DNA of 64,000 nucleotides from an uncultured Eubacteriales bacterium (GCA_934489735.1 CAKSSR010000001.1:109952-173951), one strand, 5' to 3'; positions 16,590-26,211 are shown, counted from the first letter of the stretch. The notes: a model not told the origin generated them from the sequence alone. Program-made: numbers and translations.

Positions 16590-17786
16590 ATGGTAAGATA
16601 CGTTTACGCAGACAATGCTGCGACAACTAAAATGTCAAAGAAAGTTATAAATGCTATGATTCCTTGTCTTGAAGACATTTATGGCAACCCTTCAAGTCTT
16701 TATAAACTTGGAACCGAAAGCAGGTCTATAATAGAAAAGGCTCGCAATGATATTGCCTCTTGTCTTAATGCAGATAGTAACGAGATATATTTTACTTCTG
16801 GCGGAAGTGAATCGGACAACTGGGCTATAAAAGGAATCATGAAAGAGCAGAAAAAACTTGGGAAAAATCACATAATAACAAGTGCATTTGAGCATCATGC
16901 TGTATTACATTCTTTGGACGCTTTAAAAAGTGAAGGTTTTGAAGTAACTTACTTAGACGTCCATGAAAATGGAATAATAAGTTTAGATGAATTGAAGAGT
17001 GCTATAAAGGAAAATACAGGACTTGTTACTATAATGACTGCCAATAATGAAATAGGTACTATTCAACCAATAAAAGAAATTGGACAAATATGTAGAGAAA
17101 ATAAAATAATATTCCACACAGACGCAGTTCAGGCTATCGGGAATGTGCATATAGATGTCAAGAATCAGAACATAGATCTTTTATCATTAAGCGGTCACAA
17201 GTTTCACGGACCCAAAGGAATCGGTGCGCTATATATAAGAAAAGGAATCAGAATAAAAAATTATATAGACGGTGGCGCACAAGAAAGAAATAAAAGAGCT
17301 GGGACTGAAAATATTGCTGGGATAGTAGGATTAGCTACCGCTATGGTAGACGCATGTAAGAATATAGATGAAAAAATTAAAAAGGTATCACAGTTACGGG
17401 ATAGATTTATAGACGAAGCTTTGAAAATAGAAAGGTCTAGACTAAATGGTGATAGACATCAAAGACTACCGGGCAATGTCAACATGTGCTTCGAAGGGAT
17501 CGAAGGAGAGTCACTTCTCTTAATGTTAGACCTAAACGGAATATCAGCATCATCCGGTTCAGCATGCACATCAGGATCTTTAGATCCAAGTCATGTCCTT
17601 TTATCTATAGGACTTCCACATGAAATAGCTCATGGATCATTAAGATTATCTTTTAATGAAGAAAATACAATAGAAGATATTGAATATATATTGAAAGTGC
17701 TACCAGGTATAGTACAAAGATTAAGAAATATGTCCCCTCTCTGGGAAAGAATTAAAAATCAAGAAGTCGAAAGGAACGAAAAATAA
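16590..17786 (+). CDS. Cysteine desulfurase (NifS/IscS family)
   Basis: PLP enzyme that takes sulfur from cysteine for Fe-S cluster assembly. PLP-Lys lies in SLSGHKFHGPKGIGAL, and the persulfide Cys in SSGSACTSGSLDPSHVL, the long mobile loop of group I (NifS/IscS) enzymes. Start at ATG 16590 is supported by AAGGTGAG six to seven nt upstream; an upstream GTG at 16578 lies in that RBS. 398 aa. Its stop overlaps the start of the scaffold gene by one base. Fe-S demand here includes hydrogenase and IspH. Confidence 0.95.
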   Translation: MVRYVYADNAATTKMSKKVINAMIPCLEDIYGNPSSLYKLGTESRSIIEKARNDIASCLNADSNEIYFTSGGSESDNWAIKGIMKEQKKLGKNHIITSAFEHHAVLHSLDALKSEGFEVTYLDVHENGIISLDELKSAIKENTGLVTIMTANNEIGTIQPIKEIGQICRENKIIFHTDAVQAIGNVHIDVKNQNIDLLSLSGHKFHGPKGIGALYIRKGIRIKNYIDGGAQERNKRAGTENIAGIVGLATAMVDACKNIDEKIKKVSQLRDRFIDEALKIERSRLNGDRHQRLPGNVNMCFEGIEGESLLLMLDLNGISASSGSACTSGSLDPSHVLLSIGLPHEIAHGSLRLSFNEENTIEDIEYILKVLPGIVQRLRNMSPLWERIKNQEVERNEK

Positions 17787-18232
17787 TGGCTTATAGCGAA
17801 AAAGTAATGGATCATTTCTCTAATCCAAGAAACGTTGGAGAACTTAGCGATGCAAATGGAATTGGTGAAGTTGGTAATTCAAAATGTGGCGATATAATGA
17901 AGATGTATATAAAAGTAAACAATGGGATAATAGAAGATGTCAGCTTCAAGACATTTGGATGTGGAGCAGCTATAGCAACTAGCTCAATGGCAACTGAATT
18001 AATAAAAGGAAAGAAAATTGAAGATGCGTTAAAGTTAACAAACAAAGCGGTTATGGAAGCTTTAGACGGATTACCGCCAGTTAAAGTACATTGCTCTGTA
18101 CTTGCAGAGCAAGCAATTAAGGCTGCTATCTCTGATTATTATAAAAGGCAAGGAATAGATCCTACAGCTATAGTTGGTAAGTTGGACGACAGCAATTGCC
18201 ATGGAAACTGCCATTCATGTAGCAGTTGTTAG
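17786..18232 (+). CDS. Fe-S cluster scaffold, NifU/IscU-like
   Basis: Scaffold on which [2Fe-2S] and [4Fe-4S] clusters are built. The three conserved Cys appear in SKCGDIMKMYI, FKTFGCGAAIATSS and VHCSVLAEQAI, with the Asp next to the first. The 148-aa protein has an extra Cys-rich tail CHGNCHSCSSC, common in clostridial homologues. It overlaps the desulfurase gene (TAATG), so the two are surely a functional pair. Confidence 0.94.
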   Translation: MAYSEKVMDHFSNPRNVGELSDANGIGEVGNSKCGDIMKMYIKVNNGIIEDVSFKTFGCGAAIATSSMATELIKGKKIEDALKLTNKAVMEALDGLPPVKVHCSVLAEQAIKAAISDYYKRQGIDPTAIVGKLDDSNCHGNCHSCSSC

Positions 18233-18260
18233 ACATGAGAATGATTTAGGAGGGAAAGAT

Positions 18261-19697
18261 ATGTCTAAACAAGATAAATTTGTAGAAGAAATTACATCAA
18301 TGGATGAAGATTTTGCAAAGTGGTATACAGATATAGTAAAGAAAGCCGAACTTATGGATTATTCAAGCGTTCGTGGTTGCATGATAATTGAACCGTATGG
18401 ATATGCTATATGGGAGAATATGCAAAGGATTCTAGATTCAAAGTTTAAAGAACTTGGGCATGAAAATGTTTACATGCCTATGTTTATTCCTGAAAGCTTA
18501 CTTCAAAAAGAGAAAGATCATGTAGAAGGATTTGCTCCGGAAGTAGCTTGGGTGACACATGGTGGCTCGGATGAATTAACTGAAAGACTATGTGTAAGGC
18601 CAACATCAGAAACTTTATTCTGCGATCACTTTTCGCACATAGTTCACTCATGGAGAGACTTGCCAAAGTTATATAACCAGTGGTGCTCTGTAGTCAGATG
18701 GGAAAAAACAACTAGACCTTTTTTAAGGTCAGTAGAATTTTTATGGCAAGAGGGTCATACTATCCACGAGACCCAAGAAGAAGCAGAAAAAGAGACGTTA
18801 ACTATGTTGAATGTCTATGCTGAATTTTGTGAGAATTATTTATCCATGCCAGTTATTAAAGGAAGAAAGACTGAAAAAGAAAAATTTGCTGGAGCAGTTG
18901 ACACATATACAATCGAAGCGTTGATGCACGACGGGAAAGCCCTACAATCAGGGACAAGTCACTATTTTGGTGACGGATTTAGTAAAGCCTTTAATATTTC
19001 TTATCAAAATAGAGACAACAAGCCAAGCCATCCTTTTGGAACCTCTTGGGGAATGACAACCAGAATGATAGGCGGAGTGATAATGACGCATGGGGATAAC
19101 AATGGCCTTGTTTTACCACCTTCTATTGCTCCAATTCAAGTTGTAATCATCCCAATTGCAACTCATAAGGAAGGAGTTTTAGAAAAAGCATTCGAACTCA
19201 AAGAAAAATTAAAAACAGTATTCAGGGTTAAGGTTGATGACAGCGATCAAAGTCCTGGCTGGAAGTTTTCTCAGCATGAGATGAAAGGTGTTCCTTTGAG
19301 AATTGAAATAGGCCCTAAGGATATAGAAAAGAATCAATGTGTGGCAGTAAAGAGGAACTCAAGAGAGAAATCATTTATATCTCTTGAAAATATAGAAGAT
19401 TCTGTATTAAAATTACTTACAGATGTAAAGAATGAGTTATACTCAAGTGCATTAAATAGATTAAATAATATGACATATGTAGCCCACAATGCAAATGAAT
19501 TGAAGGAAATAGCTGATAACAAACCAGGATTTATTAAGTCAATGTGGTGCGGCAATACAGAATGTGAAGAAAAAGCTAAAGAATTGTTTGGAATTTCTTC
19601 GAGATGTATACCATTTGAACAAGAAAACATATCAGACACATGTCCCATATGTGGGAAGCCAGCTAAAACTATGATATACTGGGGCAAGGCATATTAA
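18261..19697 (+). CDS. proS: Prolyl-tRNA synthetase, archaeal/eukaryotic-type
   Basis: Charges tRNA-Pro. Class II core without the bacterial editing insertion: class II motifs around RPTSETLFCDHFSH, VVRWEKTTRPFLRSVEF and the motif 3 region GTSWGMTTRMIGG, then an anticodon-binding domain and a C-terminal zinc-binding region (CGNTECEEKAKE with CPICGKP). 478 aa, the usual length of the short type found in archaea, eukaryotes and some Clostridia. Start at ATG 18261 has AGGAGGG upstream; in-frame upstream codons overlap nifU and are not needed. Confidence 0.95.
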   Translation: MSKQDKFVEEITSMDEDFAKWYTDIVKKAELMDYSSVRGCMIIEPYGYAIWENMQRILDSKFKELGHENVYMPMFIPESLLQKEKDHVEGFAPEVAWVTHGGSDELTERLCVRPTSETLFCDHFSHIVHSWRDLPKLYNQWCSVVRWEKTTRPFLRSVEFLWQEGHTIHETQEEAEKETLTMLNVYAEFCENYLSMPVIKGRKTEKEKFAGAVDTYTIEALMHDGKALQSGTSHYFGDGFSKAFNISYQNRDNKPSHPFGTSWGMTTRMIGGVIMTHGDNNGLVLPPSIAPIQVVIIPIATHKEGVLEKAFELKEKLKTVFRVKVDDSDQSPGWKFSQHEMKGVPLRIEIGPKDIEKNQCVAVKRNSREKSFISLENIEDSVLKLLTDVKNELYSSALNRLNNMTYVAHNANELKEIADNKPGFIKSMWCGNTECEEKAKELFGISSRCIPFEQENISDTCPICGKPAKTMIYWGKAY

Positions 19698-19736
19698 AAA
19701 AAATATATATAGTCGTTAAGGGGGAGAGTAATTAAA

Positions 19737-22700
19737 ATGTATAAAAAAGTACCTGGAGGAATGAATTTCGCAGAGAGAGAGAAGGAAGTTCTATCTTTTT
19801 GGAAAGAAAATGACATATTCTCTAAAACTATTGAAAACAGAAAAGGCAACGAAGTATTTACATTCTTTGATGGACCACCTACTGCTAATGGTAGACCACA
19901 TGTAGGGCACGTTTTAACAAGGGCTATAAAAGATTTAATTCCTAGATATAAGACAATGAAAGGTTATAACGTTCTAAGAAAAGCTGGTTGGGATACACAT
20001 GGATTGCCGGTTGAACTAGAGGTTGAAAAATCATTAGGAATTGACGGGAAAAATGAAATCGAAAACTATGGCATAGATAAATTTAATGAGAAATGTAAAG
20101 AAAGCGTATGGAAATATAAATCTGAATGGGAACAGATGAGTAATAGTATCGGATATTGGGCAGATATGGAGAATCCGTATATAACATATGACAATAATTA
20201 TATAGAATCTGTATGGTGGGCATTAAAAAATATCAGCGATAAGGGATTACTTTATAAAGGTCACAAAATAGTTCCATATTGTCCACGTTGTGGAACTTCA
20301 CTATCTAGTCACGAAGTGTCTCAGGGATATAAGGAAGTAGAAGAGAATTCTATATTCGTCAAGTTCAAATTGAAAGATAGAGAAAATACTTATATAATAG
20401 CATGGACTACTACCCCATGGACATTGCCTTCAAATGTAGCTTTAACAGTTAATCCTGATATAGAATATGCAGAAGTAAATATAAATAATGAAACATTAAT
20501 AATATCGAAAGCCTTTGCAGAATCAACTATAATTCCTGAAAATGAAGACGCTAAAATAATAAAAACTATGCTTGGATCAGAATTGTATGAGATAGAATAT
20601 GAACCATTGTTCAATTTTGTTAATCCTGATAAAAAAGCTTGGTTCGTAGTTACCGATACGTTTGTTACTACAAGCGAAGGAACAGGAATTGTACACACTG
20701 CCCCAGCATTTGGTGAGGATGATGCAAAGGTTGGAAGAAAATATAACCTTCCATTTATCCAACTAGTAGATTCAAAGGGATGTTTCCCAGAAGAAGTTAC
20801 CTTATGGAAAGGCAAGTTTGTTAAAGATGCAGACCCGCTTATAATAAAATACTTAAAAGAGAATGGGAAGATATTTAAAATTTTAAAGAATAAACATACT
20901 TATCCTTTCTGCTGGAGATGTGACACTCCATTATTGTACTATGCACTTGATACTTGGTTTATAGAAATGACCAAAGTTAAAGAAAATTTAATAAAGAACA
21001 ACAATTCAATTAACTGGATTCCAGAAAATATTAAAGACGGTAGAATGGGTAACTTTCTATCAAATGTAATCGATTGGGGATTGAGTAGATCTAGATATTG
21101 GGGCACCCCGCTGCCGGTTTGGGAATGTGAATGTGGGCATTTCCATGTGATAGGAAGCAGAAAAGAATTAGAAGAGCTAACCGGAGCGGACCATGACATA
21201 GAATTGCATAGACCTTATGTAGATAACCTTACAATTAAATGTGAAAAGTGCGGAAAAGCTATGAAGAGGGTTACAGATGTGATCGACTGTTGGTTTGACA
21301 GTGGTTCCATGCCATTTGCTCAGTGGCACTACCCATTTGAAAACAAAGAGTTGTTTGAAGAAAGATTCCCAGCAAACTTCATAAGCGAAGCTATAGATCA
21401 AACTAGAGGTTGGTTTTATACTTTATTAGCTATATCAACTGTATTATTTGACAGGGCTCCATTTGAAAATTGCATTGTATTAGGACATGTAAATGATAAG
21501 AACGGAATTAAAATGTCAAAGCATAAAGGTAATGTAGTTAATCCTGAAACTATCATAGAAAAACAGGGAGCCGATGCCGTTAGATGGTATTTCTATGTAA
21601 ATAGTGCGCCATGGTTACCAAGTAGATTCTATGAGGAAGCTATAAGTGAAATACAAAGGAAATTTTTAGGCACTTTGTGGAATGTTTACTCATTCTTTGT
21701 ACTTTATGCAAACATAGATAACTTCAATCCAAACAATTTTATAGGAAAAGAATATGAAAGATCAACGTTGGATAAGTGGATTCTATCACGTCTCAACACT
21801 TTGATAAAAAATACTGACGAAAATCTTAATTCATATAAATTGACTGATGCAGCTAGAGAAATTCAGAATTTTGTGGATGACTTATCTAACTGGTATATAA
21901 GAAGAGGACGAGAAAGATATTGGGGCAGTGAATATACTAATGACAAAATAAGCGCATATATGACTTTATATGAAGTTCTAGTAACGTTATCTAAACTGAT
22001 AGCACCGTTTGTCCCATTTATTTCAGAACAGATTTATCAAAATTTAGTTTTAAGTATCAATCCAAATGAACCAATAAGCGTACATCTATGTGACTATCCA
22101 AAATATGATGATAAATTGATTGATAAAGAACTAGAAAGAAATATGAATACAGTCTTATCGTTAGTATTTTTAGGAAGATCATGCAGAAACTCTGTTAATA
22201 TTAAGAACAGACAACCATTATCAACTATCTTTATTAAATCGAATGTGTCATTGCCTGAAGAATATATTGAATTAGTACTTGATGAATTGAATATCAAGAA
22301 GTTAGAATTTTTAGATAACTTTGATCAATTCGTAGACTATAAGTTTAAGCCACAGTTAAAAACAGTTGGACCAAAGTATGGAAAATTTATTCCTAGTATA
22401 TCAAAACACTTGTCCGAGATAACAAATGGTAAAGAAATCATGAATGAATTGAATAACAATGGATCTATATCATTTAATATTGATGAGAATACAGAGATAA
22501 AATTAGGGAAAGATGACCTACTAATAGAATCAACTCAGGCACCCGGCTTTGTTTTTGATAGTGATAATAAGTACGAAGTAGTAATTGATATAGAAATAAC
22601 TCATGAACTAGAAGAAGAAGGCTTTGTCAGGGAGATAATCAGTAAGGTTCAAACAATGAGAAAAGAGTTTGGATTAGAAGTAATTGACCATATAAACGTC

Positions 22701-22880
22701 CTATATTCTTCTGAAGACAAGATTGAAAATGCTATTAATAATAACATTGATGAAATAAAGAAGGAACTTTTAGCTGATTCAATTTCTTTTGATAATAAAA
22801 ATCAAAACAACGATTCATATTTTAATAAAGAATGGACTATAAATGGAGAACATATAAATATAAGTATAAGTAAAGCCTAG
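19737..22880 (+). CDS. ileS: Isoleucyl-tRNA synthetase, eukaryotic-like (type 2)
   Basis: Class I enzyme charging tRNA-Ile. The HIGH-type motif is PHVGHVL, the KMSKS-type motif is KMSKHKGN, and a large CP1 editing domain with the TTTPWTLPSN motif lies between. Zinc-type Cys pairs (CPRCGTS, CEKCGKA) are present. The protein is 1047 aa with a long C-terminal domain, as in the eukaryotic-like IleS2 class, which is known for low sensitivity to mupirocin. No T-box fits in the 39-nt spacer after proS. The RBS GGGGGAGAG lies upstream of ATG 19737. Confidence 0.95.
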   Translation: MYKKVPGGMNFAEREKEVLSFWKENDIFSKTIENRKGNEVFTFFDGPPTANGRPHVGHVLTRAIKDLIPRYKTMKGYNVLRKAGWDTHGLPVELEVEKSLGIDGKNEIENYGIDKFNEKCKESVWKYKSEWEQMSNSIGYWADMENPYITYDNNYIESVWWALKNISDKGLLYKGHKIVPYCPRCGTSLSSHEVSQGYKEVEENSIFVKFKLKDRENTYIIAWTTTPWTLPSNVALTVNPDIEYAEVNINNETLIISKAFAESTIIPENEDAKIIKTMLGSELYEIEYEPLFNFVNPDKKAWFVVTDTFVTTSEGTGIVHTAPAFGEDDAKVGRKYNLPFIQLVDSKGCFPEEVTLWKGKFVKDADPLIIKYLKENGKIFKILKNKHTYPFCWRCDTPLLYYALDTWFIEMTKVKENLIKNNNSINWIPENIKDGRMGNFLSNVIDWGLSRSRYWGTPLPVWECECGHFHVIGSRKELEELTGADHDIELHRPYVDNLTIKCEKCGKAMKRVTDVIDCWFDSGSMPFAQWHYPFENKELFEERFPANFISEAIDQTRGWFYTLLAISTVLFDRAPFENCIVLGHVNDKNGIKMSKHKGNVVNPETIIEKQGADAVRWYFYVNSAPWLPSRFYEEAISEIQRKFLGTLWNVYSFFVLYANIDNFNPNNFIGKEYERSTLDKWILSRLNTLIKNTDENLNSYKLTDAAREIQNFVDDLSNWYIRRGRERYWGSEYTNDKISAYMTLYEVLVTLSKLIAPFVPFISEQIYQNLVLSINPNEPISVHLCDYPKYDDKLIDKELERNMNTVLSLVFLGRSCRNSVNIKNRQPLSTIFIKSNVSLPEEYIELVLDELNIKKLEFLDNFDQFVDYKFKPQLKTVGPKYGKFIPSISKHLSEITNGKEIMNELNNNGSISFNIDENTEIKLGKDDLLIESTQAPGFVFDSDNKYEVVIDIEITHELEEEGFVREIISKVQTMRKEFGLEVIDHINVLYSSEDKIENAINNNIDEIKKELLADSISFDNKNQNNDSYFNKEWTINGEHINISISKA

Positions 22881-22889
22881 AAAAGAATG

Positions 22890-22923
22890 AGAAACCTCTG
22901 ACTTAAATTAAAAAGAGGTTTCT
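22890..22923. terminator. Bidirectional terminator between ileS and sigK
   Basis: AGAAACCTCT and AGAGGTTTCT, perfect 10-nt arms with a 14-nt loop and T-rich flanks on both sides. It lies between the convergent ends of ileS and the sigma factor gene. Confidence 0.75.
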
Positions 22924-22934
22924 TGAATTTTAGA

Positions 22935-23627
22935 TTAATCTTTATCAAATTTACTTTTTAATATTTCTAATGACTTTTTCTCTATTCTAGATACATAACT
23001 TCTAGAAATTCCTAATATTTTTGCTACCTCTCGTTGAGGCAGTGGTATAGATCCATCTAATCCATATCTAAGTTTTAATATAGTTTGTTCTCTCGGGGAT
23101 AATTCTCTTTCTATATATTCTTTTAGTTTTTCTAAGTTAAGTTTTACATCTATATCATAAATTAAATTGTTTTCAGACGCTATTACGTCCATAAGTGTTA
23201 AAGAGTTACCATCCTTATCAAAATCAATTGGTTCATTCATAGAAACGTCTAGCTGAGTTTTCTTTCCATTTCTAAAAAACATCAATATTTCGTTCTCTAC
23301 ACATCTAGAGGCGTAGCTTGATAGTCGTATTCCTTTATGCATATTAAAAGTATTTATAGCTTTTATTAATCCGATTGTCCCAATTGATATTAAATCTTCT
23401 TGATCATTTGAATTAGAATAATATTTTTTAATTATATGTGCAACTAATCTTAAATTATGTTCTATCAGGTAATCTCGAGCTGACTTATCTCCGTTTTCCC
23501 ACATTTCTAAGTATTTTTTTTCTTCCTTTTTACTTAGAGGCTTCGGAAACGAACCAGATCCTTTGATATGCAAAACAAAAATTGATAAATTTTGCAAAAT
23601 AGAACAGATAGATGATAAAATTAACAT
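22935..23627 (-). CDS. sigK: Sporulation sigma factor, SigK type
   Basis: Sigma-70 family factor resembling mother-cell late sporulation sigma-K. It has a hydrophobic N-terminal pro-region (MLILSSICSILQN), the PLSKKEEKKYLE junction, region 2 (LIEHNLRLVAHI, DLISIGTIGLIKAI, YASRCVENEILMFFR) and region 4 (SPREQTILKLRYGLDG, ISRSYVSRIEKKSLEIL). Start at ATG 23627 has GGGGAGGTG eight nt upstream. The 230-aa gene is uninterrupted, with no skin element. The pro-sequence implies control by regulated proteolysis (SpoIVFB-type), as known for Bacillus. No other clear spore gene is in the window. Confidence 0.88.
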   Translation of the reverse strand: MLILSSICSILQNLSIFVLHIKGSGSFPKPLSKKEEKKYLEMWENGDKSARDYLIEHNLRLVAHIIKKYYSNSNDQEDLISIGTIGLIKAINTFNMHKGIRLSSYASRCVENEILMFFRNGKKTQLDVSMNEPIDFDKDGNSLTLMDVIASENNLIYDIDVKLNLEKLKEYIERELSPREQTILKLRYGLDGSIPLPQREVAKILGISRSYVSRIEKKSLEILKSKFDKD

Positions 23628-23679
23628 AAAAACGACACCTCCCCTATTAAAAATATTTATGCGAAGGCAGTGTGAGTTT

Positions 23680-24516
23680 ATGATATTTAAGAGCGAAATA
23701 ATGAATTTCAATATTAAAGAAGCGGTAGGCTATCTAACATTTAAAGAATTAGAAAAATATGATGACTTTTTGAACCATGCCTTTTCCACGAGACTTGGAG
23801 GAGTAAGTGAAAAGGAATTCAAGTCAATGAATTTTAATCTACGCTCTAACGACAAGAAAGAAAATGTTATAAATAATTACCATTTATTTTGCAATGCAAC
23901 AGGATTTGATTACAAAAGTTTAGTCTTATCTAACCAAACTCACTCTTGTAACATAAAATCTGTGAATAAAGAGCATTTAGGAATAGGATTGATTAAGGAT
24001 ATTCCAGAAGATTTTAGCGATGTAGATGGACTAATAACTAATATTCCAAATATCACGTTAGTAACCTTTTATGCTGACTGCATCCCGATATTTATAGTCG
24101 ACAAAAAACTGAAAGTAATTTCATTAGTTCACGCAGGATGGAAAGGCACTGTAAATGGTATAGCAAAGGTAGCAATTAATAAGATGATACAAGAGTTTAA
24201 ATCAAATCCAAGGGATATCTTATGTTGCTTAGGGCCAGGGATAAATCAATGTTGCTTTGAAGTCGATGAAGATGTATATAAAGAATTCAAATCTTTTGAA
24301 GAGATAGATAAAAATTTAATATTAAAGAAGAATAATAACAAATATAATATAGATCTACTAGGAGTCAACAAGTATAATTTGATATCAATTGGGATAAGTG
24401 AAGAAAATATAATAATATCTGACATATGTACTTCATGCTGTCATGATCTCATGTTCTCGCACAGAAAGACGCAAGGCAAACGAGGTACTATGGTTGCAAT
24501 GATGAGTTTAAAATAA
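23680..24516 (+). CDS. pgeF: Laccase-domain protein (PgeF/YfiH family)
   Basis: Multi-copper-oxidase-fold protein; family members cleave purine nucleosides or edit peptidoglycan precursors (PgeF removes L-Ser-containing muropeptide intermediates). Metal-binding residues are in SNQTHSCNI, YADCIPIFIVD, VHAGWKGTVNGI and CTSCCHD, with FSHRK near the end. About 278 aa from ATG 23680, chosen by family length; the RBS (AAGG, 12 nt away) is weak. It diverges from sigK with only 52 nt between starts and is followed by two more genes in an apparent operon. Confidence 0.88.
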   Translation: MIFKSEIMNFNIKEAVGYLTFKELEKYDDFLNHAFSTRLGGVSEKEFKSMNFNLRSNDKKENVINNYHLFCNATGFDYKSLVLSNQTHSCNIKSVNKEHLGIGLIKDIPEDFSDVDGLITNIPNITLVTFYADCIPIFIVDKKLKVISLVHAGWKGTVNGIAKVAINKMIQEFKSNPRDILCCLGPGINQCCFEVDEDVYKEFKSFEEIDKNLILKKNNNKYNIDLLGVNKYNLISIGISEENIIISDICTSCCHDLMFSHRKTQGKRGTMVAMMSLK

Positions 24517-24536
24517 TTAGAAACAGGTGATTATAA

Positions 24537-24920
24537 ATGTTCAAACAAGATTGGACTGAGAAACAAATTGAAGCTATTGGAGACACTCTTGCAGTAGCCA
24601 TATTTGGAAAGAAGAAATTAAAAGACATTCTTGAAGATTATGATGAAAATCATGAAAAAGATGAAATAGATGGACTAGAAGAAAAGACGTTAAGAGTAAC
24701 AATTAATAAGTTCTTAGACAACGATGATATAAACCGAGCTGAAAATATATTATTCTCATCGATAAAAAGGAATCCTTCAGTGGGGAAATTACTCATTGCC
24801 TTTGATTTCTATAATAAGATCAATGAATGGTCTAACGAAGATTTAGAAAAGAACAACTTTTCAAGAGAAGAGATCAAAGATGGAATTGAAAACATCAAAA
24901 GAGTTTATGATAAAATATGA
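24537..24920 (+). CDS. Small cytosolic protein of unknown function
   Basis: 127-aa, charged and probably all-helical protein (start MFKQDWTEKQIE, end IKRVYDKI) without signal or membrane segment. The C-terminal half reads like a short TPR-like helical repeat (NRAENILFSSIKRNPSVGKL). It may belong to the small clostridial DUF6483-like proteins, but this is a guess. It overlaps the downstream RNase M5-like gene by 4 nt (ATGA), so the two are co-translated. RBS AGGTGA. Confidence 0.7.
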   Translation: MFKQDWTEKQIEAIGDTLAVAIFGKKKLKDILEDYDENHEKDEIDGLEEKTLRVTINKFLDNDDINRAENILFSSIKRNPSVGKLLIAFDFYNKINEWSNEDLEKNNFSREEIKDGIENIKRVYDKI

Positions 24921-25522
24921 TAAAGATTAAAGAAGCCATCATTGTAGAAGGGAAATATGACATCCAAAAATTAAATCATATAGTGGACACTTGCATAATA
25001 GAGACAAATGGATTCAGAATATTTAAAGATAAGCAAAAGATTGAACTTATTAAGGATTTAGCCTATAAAAACGGAATAATTATACTAACAGACAGTGACT
25101 CAGCGGGATTTATAATTAGAAATTACTTAAAAGGAACCATCCCTAATGAATATATTAAGCATGCCTATATTCCAGAGATAAAAGGGAAAGAAAAAAGAAA
25201 GAATAAATATTCAAAGGAAGGAATTCTTGGAGTAGAAGGCATTGAAAAGGATATAATTTTAGATTCATTAAGGAAAGCGAATGCGACATTTATAAATAAT
25301 CAAGATAATATTAAAAGTAGAGATAAAATAACTAATATTGACTTATACGAACTAGGATTATGCGGAAGAGACAATAGTAAGCAATATAGACTAAGATTAT
25401 TAAAATATCTTAATCTTCCTAAGTATTTGTCAACGAAATCCCTACTAAATGTTTTGGATGTTAACTTGGATAAAGAATCTTTGATAAATATTTGCAAAAA
25501 TATAGAGCATGAGATTGATTGA
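24917..25522 (+). CDS. Ribonuclease M5-like TOPRIM protein
   Basis: 201-aa protein with an N-terminal TOPRIM domain: the Glu of AIIVEGKYD and the DSDSAG (DxD) motif bind the catalytic metal. After that come GVEGIEKDIILDSL and ELGLCGRDNSKQYRLRLL, which match the clostridial RNase M5 C-terminal region (DUF4093). The family matures 5S rRNA in Bacillus (RnmV). No 5S gene is nearby. The start overlaps the preceding gene and has no RBS of its own, so coupling is expected. Confidence 0.85.
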   Translation: MIKIKEAIIVEGKYDIQKLNHIVDTCIIETNGFRIFKDKQKIELIKDLAYKNGIIILTDSDSAGFIIRNYLKGTIPNEYIKHAYIPEIKGKEKRKNKYSKEGILGVEGIEKDIILDSLRKANATFINNQDNIKSRDKITNIDLYELGLCGRDNSKQYRLRLLKYLNLPKYLSTKSLLNVLDVNLDKESLINICKNIEHEID

Positions 25523-25537
25523 TTATGTCTCATGCTC
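25505..25537. terminator. Hairpin between convergent rnmV-like gene and pduL
   Basis: GAGCATGAGA and TCTCATGCTC, perfect 10-nt arms overlapping the stop codon at 25522. On the minus strand the tail is TATATTTTTGC, and on the plus strand only ACTTAATTC. It is best read as the terminator of pduL with partial activity the other way. Confidence 0.6.
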
Positions 25538-25550
25538 ACTTAATTCGTTC

Positions 25551-26120
25551 TTATAATATTATTTCGCCTGTCAATTGACCGCTTATTCCTGCTGCATTGG
25601 ATTCATCTGTGTCAATATGCATTGCTGGTTTAAACTTATCGCTTACTCTAACAACTACATCTCCTAAAATCATTGACCTATCTTGTGTCGATATATCCAC
25701 TTTGACTACTTGATTGTCACTTACTCCTATTTCGTCAGCTGTTTCTGGATCTAAATGTATGTGCCTTTTAGCTACTATAACTCCATTACCTAATTCTACT
25801 TCGCCTTTAGGACCAATTAAAGTACAGCCAGGTGTTCCTTCTATATGACCAGACTCCCTTATTGGTGCACTTATTCCTATTTTTCTTGCATCTGTCATAG
25901 AAATTTCTACCTGAGTATTATTTCTTACTGGTCCAAGCACTGATACTCCATTAATTTCTCCTTTAGGGCCCTTTACAGTTACCTTTTCTACGCAAGCATA
26001 TTGCCCAGGTTGCGATAATTCTTTCTTCACAGTAAGTGCAGCGCCCTTGCCGAAAAGTAAATCCAAGTCATTTTGAGACAAATGTACGTGACGTGCTGAT
26101 GTTTCTACATTTATATTCAA
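25551..26120 (-). CDS. pduL: Phosphate propanoyltransferase PduL
   Basis: Phosphotransacylase interconverting acyl-CoA and acyl-phosphate, an alternative to Pta. Two zinc-binding histidine motifs, one in each repeat domain, are visible: SARHVHLSQ near the N-terminus and AKRHIHLD near residue 120. The TTG at 26120 is chosen because GAGGTG lies six nt upstream; a GTG at 26129 overlaps that RBS. About 189 aa, with no clear N-terminal encapsulation peptide, so probably a housekeeping enzyme rather than a microcompartment one. No pdu or eut genes are nearby. Its role may be acetyl-CoA to acetyl phosphate. Confidence 0.9.
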   Translation of the reverse strand: MNINVETSARHVHLSQNDLDLLFGKGAALTVKKELSQPGQYACVEKVTVKGPKGEINGVSVLGPVRNNTQVEISMTDARKIGISAPIRESGHIEGTPGCTLIGPKGEVELGNGVIVAKRHIHLDPETADEIGVSDNQVVKVDISTQDRSMILGDVVVRVSDKFKPAMHIDTDESNAAGISGQLTGEIIL

Positions 26121-26152
26121 TTTAATCACCTCAAATTTTCATAAAATTCATT

Positions 26153-26205
26153 AAAAGATTTCTTAAGGACCAAGTATTTATTTACTCAGTCAAAAGAAAT
26201 CTTTT
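26153..26205 (-). terminator. Strong terminator after rpsT
   Basis: 12-nt perfect arms (AAAAGATTTCTT/AAGAAATCTTTT), and inside them a second 8-bp stem (ACTGAGTA with TACTTGGT, two G-U pairs) around AATAAA. It sits between rpsT and pduL, both on the minus strand, so pduL is expected to have its own promoter or depend on readthrough. Confidence 0.75.
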
Positions 26206-26211
26206 TATGTT

